From: Yoonia vestfoldensis DSM 16212 | GTDB taxonomy: Bacteria > Pseudomonadota > Alphaproteobacteria > Rhodobacterales > Rhodobacteraceae | Direction: 5' to 3' | DNA length: 64,000 nt | NCBI RefSeq assembly: GCF_000382265.1 | Contig: NZ_KB907982.1 | Location: forward strand, 1 to 64,000 | In this document: one piece after another, positions 1-12,793 of the stretch | Layout: each line of letters begins with the position of its first letter | How positions within the stretch are numbered: the first letter of the stretch is position 1 | The notes under the pieces: model-generated | The model's database searches: none | Told to the model about the DNA's origin: nothing | Seen by the model: the letters and a program-made list of their open reading frames with translations, nothing else | Made by a program: the position numbers and the translations under genes

Positions 1-1109
1 ACGGCATAGATCTCGGCGATGCGGCGCAGGCCTTCGGCGGCGATCTGTGAGCCGTCGCGGTCAAAGACTTCCTTCAGCTTGCGGCGCGCGTGTGCCCAGC
101 AATGGGCCACGCGAATGGGATCGCCGCCCTTGCGGGTAGGCTTGGTCAGTCGGTTGTAGCCCTGGTATCCGTCGATCTGCAGGATGCCGTCAAAGCCGGT
201 GAGGAAGGTTTCGGCATTCTCGCCCGCTCGACCGGGTGCATAGAAGTAGACCACACCGGGTGGGTCCTCGCCGCCCCATGGCCGGTCATCGCGGGCCAGT
301 GCCCAGAGATAACCTGTCTTGGTTTTGCCGCGCCCTGGATCCAGCACCGGGGCGGTGGTTTCATCCATGAACAGCTTGTCGGATCGTTTCAGGTGTTCAG
401 CCAGCCGGTCGACGATGGGCTTAAGGTGGAATGCCGCCTTGCCAACCCAGTCGGCTAAGACAGCGCGGTGCAGATCGAGGCCAGCCCGCGTCAGGATCTG
501 GCTCTGACGATACAATGGCAGGTGGTCGGCATATTTGCTGACCAGCACATGGGCGATGCTGGCCTCGGTCGGCAACCCGCCCATGATCAGATGCGATGGT
601 ACTGGAGCCTGGGTCACGCCGTCGGTGCAGGTCCGGCAAGCGTATTTGGGGCGGACGGTGACAATCACACGCAACTGCGCCGGCACGATGTCCAGCCGCG
701 CGCTGCGATCTTCGCCAATCTTGTGCATGACACCGCAGCCACAGGGGCAGATCAGGCTGTCGGGTTCGATAATCTCTTCGATGCGCGGCAGTGCGGCCGG
801 TAGATTACCGATGATGCGTTTTGGCGCAGGCCTGGTTGCCGTTTTCTCACCTGTCTTGGCGGCCAGATGCTCCTTCTGCACCTCGACCTCGGCCAGTGCG
901 ATGGACAGATCCTCGAAGGCCAGCTGCCGCTCATCCTCGGTCAGCTTTTCCGACCGCTTGCCATGCAGGGCATGGTTCAGCTCGGCGATCAGATGCTGTT
1001 GGCGTTGGGTAATATCCTGAAGTGCTGCGATCGTTTTCATCAACGACGTAACCACCGCACGCTGCGCGGCAGGGATAGTGGAAAGGTCAATGACAGGCGT
1101 CTCAATCAT
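1..1109 (-). CDS. tnpC: IS66 transposase TnpC, C-terminus cut by window edge
   Basis: This is the DDE transposase of the IS66 element. The frame is open from an ATG at 1109 to the left edge, about 369 codons; the family is usually about 510-550 residues. The N-terminus has a helical leucine-zipper-like stretch (residues about 25-75). It is followed by a zinc-finger-like cysteine group with the CPCGCG and CRTC motifs (about 118-160), then the start of the catalytic core with FMDETT and the IQIDGYQGYN and HCWAHARRK blocks. It lies downstream of tnpB in the same orientation. The missing part is outside the window, not deleted. Confidence 0.9.
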   Translation of the reverse strand, partial: MIETPVIDLSTIPAAQRAVVTSLMKTIAALQDITQRQQHLIAELNHALHGKRSEKLTEDERQLAFEDLSIALAEVEVQKEHLAAKTGEKTATRPAPKRIIGNLPAALPRIEEIIEPDSLICPCGCGVMHKIGEDRSARLDIVPAQLRVIVTVRPKYACRTCTDGVTQAPVPSHLIMGGLPTEASIAHVLVSKYADHLPLYRQSQILTRAGLDLHRAVLADWVGKAAFHLKPIVDRLAEHLKRSDKLFMDETTAPVLDPGRGKTKTGYLWALARDDRPWGGEDPPGVVYFYAPGRAGENAETFLTGFDGILQIDGYQGYNRLTKPTRKGGDPIRVAHCWAHARRKLKEVFDRDGSQIAAEGLRRIAEIYA

Positions 1110-1163
1110 AGCCCGAGACTACGATAAAACCTCAGTAAAAACACGCAAAAGACAGCGCTTGAT

Positions 1164-1517
1164 TCATTCTGCCGCAGCCGGTGGGCGCATCTCCAATGCC
1201 TTGACCTTCCGCCAGTCCAGACCGGCAAATAGGGCCTCAAACTGGGCGTGGTTCAGCGTCATCATCCCGTCCTTGATCGCTGGCCAAGTGAAGGTCGTAT
1301 CTTCCAAACGCTTGTAAGCCATCACCAATCCGGTGCCATCCCAGTAGAGCAGCTTCAGCCGATCGGCACGGCGCGAGCGGAACACAAACACCGTGCCGGT
1401 GAATGGATCCTTGCGCAGCACCGACGACACGATCGCCGCCAGACCGTCATGACCTTTCCTGAAGTCGACAGGCTGCGTCGAGACCAGAACACGCACGCGG
1501 TTTGACGGGAACATCAT
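1164..1517 (-). CDS. tnpB: IS66 accessory protein TnpB
   Basis: This 117-residue protein is the IS66 Orf2/TnpB accessory factor needed for transposition in this family; its biochemical role is poorly defined. Family features are the N-terminal VRVLVSTQPVDFRKGHDGL block, then FVFRSRRADRLKLLYWDGTG and a YKRLE segment. The length is normal for TnpB. The ATG at 1517 overlaps the tnpA stop, so translation is probably coupled. A 54-base gap separates it from tnpC. Confidence 0.92.
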   Translation of the reverse strand: MMFPSNRVRVLVSTQPVDFRKGHDGLAAIVSSVLRKDPFTGTVFVFRSRRADRLKLLYWDGTGLVMAYKRLEDTTFTWPAIKDGMMTLNHAQFEALFAGLDWRKVKALEMRPPAAAE

Positions 1518-1903
1518 AGGTTGGCTTCCAGGCCGCGCACGACCGATACAATCCGTTCCGCTGAGGCCCCGGCTTCCAGCCGGATCACGACTGCGCCCAT
1601 GACAATCTCCGGCCTATCCTCCGCACCCGTTTTACCAAGCGGGGCCTCGTCAACGGGTCCAACGATCAGAGACGCGAATTCCGCAGGATCTTCCGGCGCA
1701 GGTAGCACCAGCCGTCCGGTCCGCGCCAGCGTCCGCCAGGAGGACAGATGGTTCGCAGGCACACCATGCCGCAGCGCTACCGCATTCACAGTGCTGCCCG
1801 GCAACAGCGTCTCCGCCACGATCCGTGCTTTCAGCTCATCCGGCCATTTCCGGTTCCGACGACCCCGGCCGCCAACCGGGAGAACCTCCGATGTAGTCTC
1901 CAT
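1514..1903 (-). CDS. tnpA: IS66 accessory protein TnpA (helix-turn-helix)
   Basis: This is the first gene of the IS66 element, about 129 residues from the ATG at 1903; an in-frame TTG lies 21 bases further upstream. The N-terminal half (residues about 18-60) is a Tnp_8-type helix-turn-helix with KWPDELKARIVAETL and a recognition helix around ALRHGVPANHLSSWR. The C-terminal half is less conserved. Its stop overlaps the tnpB start. No clear ribosome-binding site precedes the ATG, so the start is tentative. Confidence 0.88.
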   Translation of the reverse strand: METTSEVLPVGGRGRRNRKWPDELKARIVAETLLPGSTVNAVALRHGVPANHLSSWRTLARTGRLVLPAPEDPAEFASLIVGPVDEAPLGKTGAEDRPEIVMGAVVIRLEAGASAERIVSVVRGLEANL

Positions 1904-1967
1904 GGAGAAAATCCAGTCCAACAATCAACAGGGTCCAATGAACCCATCATGCTGACAGACGGAAGGT

Positions 1968-1987
1968 GTGGGGCAGGAAACGCTTAC
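1968..1987 (-). repeat. IS66 terminal inverted repeat (right end)
   Basis: On the minus strand the element starts GTAAGCG, followed by TTTCCTGCCCCAC, the usual form of IS66 termini. IS66 elements normally make 8-base target duplications, so bases 1988-1995 are the candidate duplication. This cannot be tested without the left end. Confidence 0.65.
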
Positions 1988-2337
1988 CGCTTTTCGATCG
2001 AACGACAAAGTGGAACGATTGGCGGGGAAAGGCTCAGTCAACCATGCGGCGGTTGGCGTACAGGGTACGCCACGGTGTCAATGGCGGCGTAAAAGCGGGC
2101 CACGCGAGTGACGGCTTCAGGCGGCGCAGTCTTCTGACCTCGCCGCCGTCGCGAATGACCGGTTTGCGCGACTAGTTTGCCGACAGCCAAGCTGTCGTGG
2201 TCGTCTTGCCCTGTGTGCGCTGGTCTTCACATCTGCCCGATATTCTGGCGACGATTGCCGATTGGGCGATAATTTGGGGATACGGGCCAGCCAAAACAGC
2301 GAAATAGCTGTTTCATATAACTTTTGTCGAGGAAATA
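1988..2337. other. gene-free stretch between IS66 end and tRNA-Leu
   Basis: About 350 bases with no convincing reading frame. On the minus strand a short frame around 2045-2190 gives an Arg/Pro-rich stretch that stops early and could be debris of another insertion sequence, but I do not recognise a family. The part next to the tRNA (2290-2337) is AT-richer and would hold the tRNA 3' processing region or terminator; no clear hairpin with a T-run is visible. Confidence 0.4.
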
Positions 2338-2423
2338 TGGTGCCCAGGAGAGGACTCGAACCTCCACATCGTTGCCAATACTAGCACCTGAAGCTAGCGC
2401 GTCTACCATTCCGCCACCTGGGC
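2338..2423 (-). tRNA. tRNA-Leu (anticodon CAG)
   Basis: The minus strand folds as a class II tRNA. The 7-base acceptor stem is GCCCAGG/CCTGGGC, the D-arm contains GGTAGACG, and the anticodon arm is CTAGC-TTCAGGT-GCTAG with anticodon CAG. A long variable arm follows, then the T-arm GTTCGAGTC. The discriminator A is followed directly by an encoded CCA (2338-2340). The sequence resembles the leuCAG tRNAs of other proteobacteria. An IS66 end lies about 350 bases downstream. Confidence 0.96.
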
Positions 2424-2573
2424 AGGTGTGCTTTGGGGGCAATACGGCGGCGGCGCGGGCGTGTCAACGGCTTTTGAAACGGAATCCGCAGGATCTTTTG
2501 CCGTGCCTGATTGCGCCTTGTCTGGCAGGGGGTGGGGCGGTAAACGAAGGCGAACCTGAACAAAGGCTGCGTT

Positions 2574-3554
2574 ATGTCCAAGCTTGTCACCATCTTCGGC
2601 GGATCCGGTTTTGTGGGGCGGTATATCGCCCGTCGTATGGCGCAAAACGGCTGGCGGGTGCGCGTCGCTGTCCGCAACACGAACGAGGCGATGTTCGTGC
2701 GGACCTATGGCGTCGTCGGGCAGGTCGAACCTGTGTTCTGCAACATCCGTGACGATGCCAGCGTCGCGGCTGTGACCAACGGGGCCGATGCTGTCGTCAA
2801 TTGTGTGGGCGTTCTGGCCGAGGTCCGCAAAAATACTTTTGCCGCTGTTCAGGCCGATGGCGCGACCCGGATCGCGCGCATCGCAGCCGAAATGGGCGTG
2901 ACGCGCATGGTTCACATTTCGGCCATCGGCGCGAGCGACACATCGGCCAGTGACTATGCCCGCACCAAGGTCGCCGGTGAACAGGGCGTGCTGGACCATA
3001 TGCCCGGCGCGATGGTCCTGCGGCCGTCGATCATCTTCGGGGCCGAGGATGAATTCTTCAACCGTTTCGCGGGCATGACCCGTCTGGGCCCCGTTCTGCC
3101 CGTCATCGGGGCCGATACGCTGTTCCAGCCGGTCTATGTCGATGACGTTGCCGCAGCCGCCGTCAAGGGCGTGCTCGGCGAGGTGCCGGGCGGGATCTAT
3201 GAACTGGGCGGGCCGGATGTCGCGACCTTCCGCGATCTGATGCAGCAGATGCTGGCTGTCGTGCGCCGCCGCCGGTTGATCGTGAATATTCCGTTCTGGG
3301 CCGCGCGGATCATGGCCGGTGCGTTCAATATTCTCCGCATTGTGTCGCTGGGTCTGGTGACGCCGCCTGTGACGCGCGATCAGGTCGCCAATCTTGCTGT
3401 CGACAATGTCGTCGGCGATGGGGCCAAGGGCTTTGCCGATCTTGGGATCAAGCCCACAGCGTTGATGGCCGTGCTGCCCGATTATCTGTGGCGCTTCCGC
3501 CCATCGGGCCAGTATGACGCGATCAAGGAATCGGCCAAGAACCTGCGGTCCTAG
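2574..3554 (+). CDS. NAD(P)-binding NDUFA9-like (complex I accessory) protein
   Basis: This 326-residue protein belongs to the atypical short-chain dehydrogenase group related to the complex I subunit NDUFA9. The N-terminus has the dinucleotide-binding motif FGGSGFVGRYIARR (residues about 8-21) and the strand VVNCVGVL near 80. A YxxxK-like pair (Y at DYARTKVAGEQ) lies near 125, and the substrate side contains LRPSIIFGAEDEFFNRF. Alphaproteobacterial homologues are usually annotated as complex I NDUFA9-family proteins; whether they join complex I or act as quinone-related reductases is unsettled. A weak AAAGG precedes the ATG. It converges on uppP with a 4-base overlap. Confidence 0.85.
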   Translation: MSKLVTIFGGSGFVGRYIARRMAQNGWRVRVAVRNTNEAMFVRTYGVVGQVEPVFCNIRDDASVAAVTNGADAVVNCVGVLAEVRKNTFAAVQADGATRIARIAAEMGVTRMVHISAIGASDTSASDYARTKVAGEQGVLDHMPGAMVLRPSIIFGAEDEFFNRFAGMTRLGPVLPVIGADTLFQPVYVDDVAAAAVKGVLGEVPGGIYELGGPDVATFRDLMQQMLAVVRRRRLIVNIPFWAARIMAGAFNILRIVSLGLVTPPVTRDQVANLAVDNVVGDGAKGFADLGIKPTALMAVLPDYLWRFRPSGQYDAIKESAKNLRS

Positions 3555-4354
3555 CGATAAGCGATCACCAGCAGCACAATGCCAAGGCCGATCCGGTAGA
3601 TGACGTAGGGCGTGTAGCTCACGCTGCGCAGCAACCGCATCATGATTGCAAGGGCCGCCCATGCGGCCAAGCCCGACATGACAGCCACGATTGCGATGTC
3701 GCGCAGGTCCGCCGCCGTGGCGGTGCCAACAACGTCTAGGCTCAGCAGCGCGCCAGAGGCGATGATCGTCGGGATCGACATCAGCATCGACAGCCGTGCC
3801 GCGTCGGGGCGGGCATAGCCCAGCATCCGCGCCGCCGTGATCGTGATGCCTGACCGTGACGTGCCGGGGATCAGCGCCACCGCCTGCCACAGTCCCATGA
3901 TCGCCGCATCCTTCAACGTCCAGCGTTCGGCCGTCTTGGTCGTTTCACCCTTTTGGTCAGCGATGTACAGCACGATCCCGAACAGCAGCATCGCCCAGCC
4001 GATCACTGCGATCCCGCGCATTGCGTCGGCCAGTCCGGTCACTTTCAGGATCAGGCCGGCGATGATAACGGGGATCGTCGCGATCAACAGGCAGAGCGCC
4101 AGAAACGCACCCTGCGTGTCGACCTTGCCGCGCAGCAGACGCAGCGTCCCCGCGAGCGCAAGCCGCACATCCGCCCAGAAATAGACGATCACCGCTGTCA
4201 GCGTGCCCAGATGGGCGGCGACGTCGATGATAAGCCCTTGGTCGGCCATGCCGGTCAGGCGTGGCAGCAGGATCAAGTGACCGGACGACGAAACGGGTAA
4301 AAATTCGGTCACGCCCTGTATCACAGCGATCAGTAGCAGATGAAAAGTCGTCAT
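3551..4354 (-). CDS. uppP: undecaprenyl-diphosphatase UppP/BacA
   Basis: This integral membrane phosphatase converts undecaprenyl diphosphate to the monophosphate and so recycles the lipid carrier for peptidoglycan and other envelope polymers; it also gives bacitracin tolerance. The 267-residue length is typical. Both signature blocks are present: GVTEFLPVSSSGHL near residues 14-27 (catalytic Glu and Ser/His region) and PGTSRSGITI near 160-170. About eight hydrophobic segments can be seen. It is transcribed away from gltD; the 216-base gap carries an inverted repeat. Confidence 0.95.
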   Translation of the reverse strand: MTTFHLLLIAVIQGVTEFLPVSSSGHLILLPRLTGMADQGLIIDVAAHLGTLTAVIVYFWADVRLALAGTLRLLRGKVDTQGAFLALCLLIATIPVIIAGLILKVTGLADAMRGIAVIGWAMLLFGIVLYIADQKGETTKTAERWTLKDAAIMGLWQAVALIPGTSRSGITITAARMLGYARPDAARLSMLMSIPTIIASGALLSLDVVGTATAADLRDIAIVAVMSGLAAWAALAIMMRLLRSVSYTPYVIYRIGLGIVLLVIAYR

Positions 4355-4419
4355 AGAAACCGCCTTGGTGATTCGCTAGCCGCACCCTATCCGCCCGGGA
4401 ATCTGAGGGAAGAGAAGAG

Positions 4420-4441
4420 TTAGGTAACAAATGATACCTAA
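4420..4441. promoter_or_regulatory. inverted repeat, possible operator between uppP and gltD
   Basis: Perfect 7-base arms TTAGGTA and TACCTAA are separated by 8 bases (ACAAATGA). The site lies about 66 bases upstream of the uppP start and 130 upstream of the gltD start, in the AT-richer part of the divergent promoter region. The regulator is unknown. Confidence 0.45.
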
Positions 4442-4570
4442 TTTGGCGATCAAAATGCCATCCATCATGCCTCGCACGCAAAAATTCATCAATATAGGTC
4501 AGCATTGCTGCCTTTTCATTTCCTCGACCTCGCTCTAGAACCTGTTTTGAGCTTGATTGGGAGGACGGCA

Positions 4571-5998
4571 ATGGCTGGCCAGACGATGTTGAAATTTACC
4601 ACCGTTCACCGGGATATGCCCGAAAAACGGCCACCCGACCTGCGCAGGCAGGATTTCAACGAAATCTATGCTGAATACGCGCGCGACAAGGCGGCCGAAC
4701 AGGCCAGCCGCTGTTCGCAATGCGGCGTGCCCTATTGCCAGACGCATTGTCCGCTGCACAACAACATTCCCGACTGGCTGCGCCTGACCGCCGAAGGGCG
4801 GTTGCAGGAAGCCTATGAGATTTCGCAAGCCACCAACACCTTCCCCGAGATTTGCGGCCGCATCTGCCCACAGGATCGCCTGTGCGAAGGCAATTGCGTG
4901 ATCGAACAATCCGGCCATGGCACGGTCACGATCGGGTCTGTGGAAAAATACATCACAGATATGGCGTTTGAAAACGGCTGGGTGCAGCCCATCCGCCCTT
5001 ATGCCGAACGCGCCGAAAGCGTGGGCATCATCGGCGCGGGCCCCGGTGGTCTGGCCGCGGCGGATATGCTGCGCCGTCAGGGTGTGCAGGTCACCGTCTA
5101 TGACCGCTATGACCGTGGCGGCGGGTTGATGACCTATGGCATCCCCGGTTTCAAACTGGAAAAAGACATCGTCATGCAGCGCATGGCGCAGCTGGAAGAT
5201 GGCGGCGTGCAATTCGTGCTGAACTGCAACGTGGGCGAAGACCTGTCGTTCGACGCGATCCGGGGCAAGCATGACGCCGTGCTGATCGCAACAGGCGTTT
5301 ATAAAACCCGCGACCTGCCTGATTCCAGTGCCGAAGGCATCGTGAACGCCATCGACTATCTGACCGCCAGCAACCGCAAATCCTTTGGCGACGAGGTGCC
5401 GGAATATGACAGCGGCGCGCTGAACGCTGCGGGCAAGCGCGTTGTCGTCATCGGCGGCGGCGACACCGCGATGGACTGCGTGCGCACGGCGATCCGTCAG
5501 GGTGCCGAAAGCGTCAAATGCCTGTATCGTCGTGACCGCGCCAACATGCCCGGATCGCAGCGCGAGGTCGCCAATGCCGAAGAAGAAGGCGTCGAATTCA
5601 TCTGGCTGTCCGCACCTTTGGGTTTCGAAGGCGATGCCGTGTCCGGCGTGAAGGTGCAGAAAATGCGCCTTGGCGCGCCCGATGCAACAGGTCGCCAGAT
5701 GCCCGAAGTGATCGCCGGTGCCGATTACATCGAAGACGCTGATCTGGTGATCAAGGCGCTCGGCTTCGAGCCCGAGGATATCCCGACCCTTTGGGGCGTG
5801 CCGGAACTGGCCGTGACCCGCTGGGGCACGATCAAGGCCGATTTCAACACCGGCAAGACATCGCTGGACGGCGTCTATGCCGCCGGTGACATCGTGCGGG
5901 GCGCGTCGCTGGTTGTCTGGGCGATCCGTGACGGGCGCGATGCAGCCGCGGCGATCCTTGATTATCTGGGGCAATCCGCATCGGTCGCCGCAGAATGA
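4571..5998 (+). CDS. gltD: glutamate synthase (NADPH) small subunit GltD
   Basis: GltD supplies electrons from NADPH through FAD and iron-sulfur clusters to GltB, which makes two glutamates from glutamine and 2-oxoglutarate. The protein is 475 residues from the ATG at 4571, chosen because GGGAGG lies just upstream; the frame is open further 5' but without a site. N-terminal cysteine clusters CSQCGVPYCQTHCP and CGRICPQDRLCEGNC (about 48-110) bind 4Fe-4S centres. A FAD-binding GAGPGGLAAADML lies near 155, and an NADPH-binding VVIGGGDTAMDCVRTA near 295. It overlaps the following gene by 4 bases; gltB comes after two intervening genes. Confidence 0.96.
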   Translation: MAGQTMLKFTTVHRDMPEKRPPDLRRQDFNEIYAEYARDKAAEQASRCSQCGVPYCQTHCPLHNNIPDWLRLTAEGRLQEAYEISQATNTFPEICGRICPQDRLCEGNCVIEQSGHGTVTIGSVEKYITDMAFENGWVQPIRPYAERAESVGIIGAGPGGLAAADMLRRQGVQVTVYDRYDRGGGLMTYGIPGFKLEKDIVMQRMAQLEDGGVQFVLNCNVGEDLSFDAIRGKHDAVLIATGVYKTRDLPDSSAEGIVNAIDYLTASNRKSFGDEVPEYDSGALNAAGKRVVVIGGGDTAMDCVRTAIRQGAESVKCLYRRDRANMPGSQREVANAEEEGVEFIWLSAPLGFEGDAVSGVKVQKMRLGAPDATGRQMPEVIAGADYIEDADLVIKALGFEPEDIPTLWGVPELAVTRWGTIKADFNTGKTSLDGVYAAGDIVRGASLVVWAIRDGRDAAAAILDYLGQSASVAAE

Positions 5999-6669
5999 CG
6001 ATGAAACCGCTTCTGACCCTGATCGCCTTGACGGTCGCGGCCCCTGTCGCGGCGCAGCAGACCTTTGCGCCGCCGCAAGGCTGCGCTGGTAAACTGACCG
6101 TGCAGCACCGCAACTGTGTCATGGTCAACGTCTGGACCTGCGAGGCGGATGCGGCGGGCGATCAGTGGATGGCCCTGATCGGCCAAGGCGGCGTATTCAG
6201 CGTCCAGCGCGTCGATGACCAGTTCCAGTGGATGGAAAGTTACAAGGTCACGGGCAACGAACAATTGCAGGTGCCTGCCCCCGATCCGGCATCGCTGGAT
6301 GAACTTTTCGCCACACAGCTTGATACATGGGATTTCACGCTGGACACCGATGCCGGCACCGAACGCCATGTGGGGTTCGACATGCTGACGGGTGAAACGG
6401 TCGTGATCGACGGTGAAACCCTGTTGGCCACCGAATTTCAGGGCCGCACAATCGATGGTGACGGCAACGAGATTTACGCAGGCTCCGGCCGCCAATATGT
6501 CAGCGAAACGCACCGGCTGTTCCTGCTGGGCGAAGCCTGGGAAGACGCGTCGCCCGATCAGGTGACTGATTCCTCGCCCGTGGAATTCATCTATCCGGGC
6601 GAGCCGGGGTTTTTCAGCGACCAGCCCAAGTTCGAATGCAACGTGATCGAATCGGGGTTCCGTCCATGA
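5995..6669 (+). CDS. secreted protein of unknown function, paralog 1
   Basis: This 224-residue protein has a signal peptide (basic MTMK start, hydrophobic LLTLIALTVAAPVA, cleavage near AAQ at about residue 20). I do not recognise a domain family. It has four cysteines after the signal, including a pair near GCAGK and RNCVM, one in VWTCEAD and one near the C-terminus (FECN), so disulfides are plausible. Its start overlaps the gltD stop (ATGA) and its end overlaps the next gene, so it is translated within the glt operon. It is clearly related to the next protein: both share QW(M/I) near residue 80, an LFAT-LDT(W/F)DF block and a near-identical PVEFIYPGEPGF C-terminal block. Probably periplasmic; the role is unknown. 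Confidence 0.85.
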   Translation: MTMKPLLTLIALTVAAPVAAQQTFAPPQGCAGKLTVQHRNCVMVNVWTCEADAAGDQWMALIGQGGVFSVQRVDDQFQWMESYKVTGNEQLQVPAPDPASLDELFATQLDTWDFTLDTDAGTERHVGFDMLTGETVVIDGETLLATEFQGRTIDGDGNEIYAGSGRQYVSETHRLFLLGEAWEDASPDQVTDSSPVEFIYPGEPGFFSDQPKFECNVIESGFRP

Positions 6670-7362
6670 GAACCGCGCTTGCCCTTGTCCTGCTGACAGG
6701 ACCCGCCTTTGCCCAATCCGGGCCAGCGACGTATTCACTGCCTGCGGGTTGCACGGCCTTTGTGACCATCCAGAACAAAAGCTGCGAGGTTGAACACCAT
6801 TTCACCTGCACAGGTGACGCCGCGGGCATGAAACGCCGCGTGTCGCTGGACGAACAGGGCATGACCTATGCGGGCCAGATCGACATTCAGGCACAGTGGA
6901 TCGCAAGTTTCCACGCGCAGGCGGGTCTGACCGAGATGCTGGAAGCGGACCCTGCCGACCGTGCGTCGCTGACCGGATTGTTCGCCACGAACCTCGATAC
7001 CTTCGATTTTCGCACCCTGTCCGCCGAAGTCGGCGAGACGCGCTATGTCGGGCAGGACACGCTGACGGGCCGTCAGGTCACCATCGACGGCGTGACGCTG
7101 GACGAGACCGCCTTTCAGATCACCGCCTATGACGGGTCGGGCACCGAAATCTGGTCCAGTCAGGGCAATGAATTCGTCAGCCGCGATTGGCGCATGTTCC
7201 TGTCCGGCACCAGCACGATCACCACCCCAGACGAAACTTTCGAGATGGATGGCACCCCCGTCGAATTCATCTTTCCGAACGAACCGGGATTTCTGAGCAC
7301 CCGACCGAAATACGATTGCGGCCTCGCCATTTCATCTGCCGATACTTTCAAGGAGAACGCGC

Positions 7363-7376
<14 letters not shown>
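6666..7376 (+). CDS. secreted protein of unknown function, paralog 2
   Basis: This 236-residue paralog of the preceding protein has a signal peptide (MRTALALVLLTGPAFAQS, cleavage after about residue 17). The start at 6666 overlaps the stop of paralog 1 as ATGA. Shared landmarks are GC near residue 30, a second Cys (KSCEVE), HFTCTGDAAG, LFATNLDTFDF, a TLTG-(Q/E)-V block and PVEFIFPNEPGF near 220. The last 14 bases overlap the gltB start, so it is coupled to gltB. I know no function for this family; sitting between the two glutamate synthase subunits is the only hint. Confidence 0.85.
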
Positions 7377-11895
<4,519 letters not shown>

Positions 11896-11901
11896 TTGCA
11901 A

Positions 11902-11930
11902 CGCCCCGCGCTGAATTCAGCCGCGGGGCG
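11902..11930 (+). terminator. GC-rich hairpin after gltB
   Basis: Nine-base arms CGCCCCGCG and CGCGGGGCG enclose the palindromic CTGAATTCAG plus one C. It begins 6 bases after the gltB stop. There is no strong T-run, only GTTTG shortly after, so it may be a weak terminator or an mRNA-protecting structure. Confidence 0.6.
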
Positions 11931-11976
11931 GCCCGTTTGCTTGACCGCCCCCGTCGCCTTGTGGCTATAGAGGGCG

Positions 11977-12729
11977 ATGGCAGAAACCTCCAAACCCACG
12001 AAACGGCGCGCGCGTAAGCCTGCGGGCGACAAGGCGGCAAAAAAACCGGGCCTTGTGCGCCGGACCTTGCGGCCTGCCCGCCGGTTTTTGGTCTGGGGTA
12101 TTGCGGGGATTGCGGGTTTCGTGCTGGCCTGGACCCTGCTTTACGCGCTGATCAACCCGCCGACCAACGCCTATATGCTGTCCGAAAGCCGTAGGCTCGG
12201 CGGGGTGCAGCAGGACTGGGTGCCGATGGACCGGATCGCGCCGGTGATGGCCCGGTCCGCTGTCGCGGCCGAGGATGCCAATTTCTGTCTGCATTGGGGT
12301 CTTGACGTGAACGCGATCCGCGATGCGATGGAACGCGGGCGGGGCGGGGCCTCGACCATCAGCCAGCAGGTCGTGAAAAACGTGTTTTTGTGGCATGGCC
12401 GGTCCTGGGCGCGCAAGTCGATCGAGGCGGTCTGGACCCCCGTGACCGAAGTGTTCTGGAGCAAGCGGCGCATCCTTGAAATCTATCTGAATGTCGCCGA
12501 ATTCGATGCGGGCGTGTTCGGCGTGCAGGCAGCCGCGCGGCATTATTTCGGCGTCGATGCCGCCGATCTGACCCCGACGCAGGCGGCACGGCTGGCCGCG
12601 ATCCTGCCTGCGCCAAAGGAACGCTCTGCCGCCAACCCCGGCACATTCACCCGCAACCGCGCCGCCCAGATCGTTCAGGGTGCGCAAACCATCGCGGCGG
12701 ATGGCCGCGCGGATTGCTTTGAGGAATGA
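11977..12729 (+). CDS. mtgA: monofunctional peptidoglycan glycosyltransferase MtgA
   Basis: This GT51-family enzyme polymerises lipid II into glycan strands at the inner membrane. The protein is 250 residues, with a basic cytoplasmic N-terminus (to about 30), one membrane anchor (about 40-62) and the GT51 domain. Motifs visible are the catalytic AAEDANFCLHWGLD (Glu near 95), GGASTISQQVVKN near 127, and a second acidic region with KRRILEIYLNVAEFD near 162. There is no transpeptidase domain, as expected for MtgA. AGAGGG precedes the ATG. Confidence 0.93.
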   Translation: MAETSKPTKRRARKPAGDKAAKKPGLVRRTLRPARRFLVWGIAGIAGFVLAWTLLYALINPPTNAYMLSESRRLGGVQQDWVPMDRIAPVMARSAVAAEDANFCLHWGLDVNAIRDAMERGRGGASTISQQVVKNVFLWHGRSWARKSIEAVWTPVTEVFWSKRRILEIYLNVAEFDAGVFGVQAAARHYFGVDAADLTPTQAARLAAILPAPKERSAANPGTFTRNRAAQIVQGAQTIAADGRADCFEE

Positions 12730-12793
12730 TGCAACCATTGAACCCCAGCGCCTCTTGCGGCATGCAGATACGATCACCCAACCCAGGTTTGCC

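Larger units (their letters stand above)
1..1987 (-). mobile_element. IS66-family insertion sequence, right part; left end outside window
   Basis: Three genes in the IS66 order tnpA-tnpB-tnpC run leftwards on the minus strand, with the 4-base tnpA/tnpB overlap usual in this family. The right end is placed at 1987 because the minus strand there begins GTAAGCG, a typical IS66 terminal sequence. The left inverted repeat and the target duplication cannot be checked because the element leaves the window. All visible frames are open, so it may be intact. Confidence 0.88.

Noticed and set aside
2403-3890. Long open frame on the minus strand opposite the NDUFA9-like gene
   Set aside because: It runs through the tRNA and two real genes, has low-complexity His/Arg/Asp-rich composition and no motifs; it is a GC-bias shadow.
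4535-5974. 479-codon minus frame opposite gltD
   Set aside because: gltD has complete cofactor motifs on the plus strand; the antisense product shows no recognisable domain.
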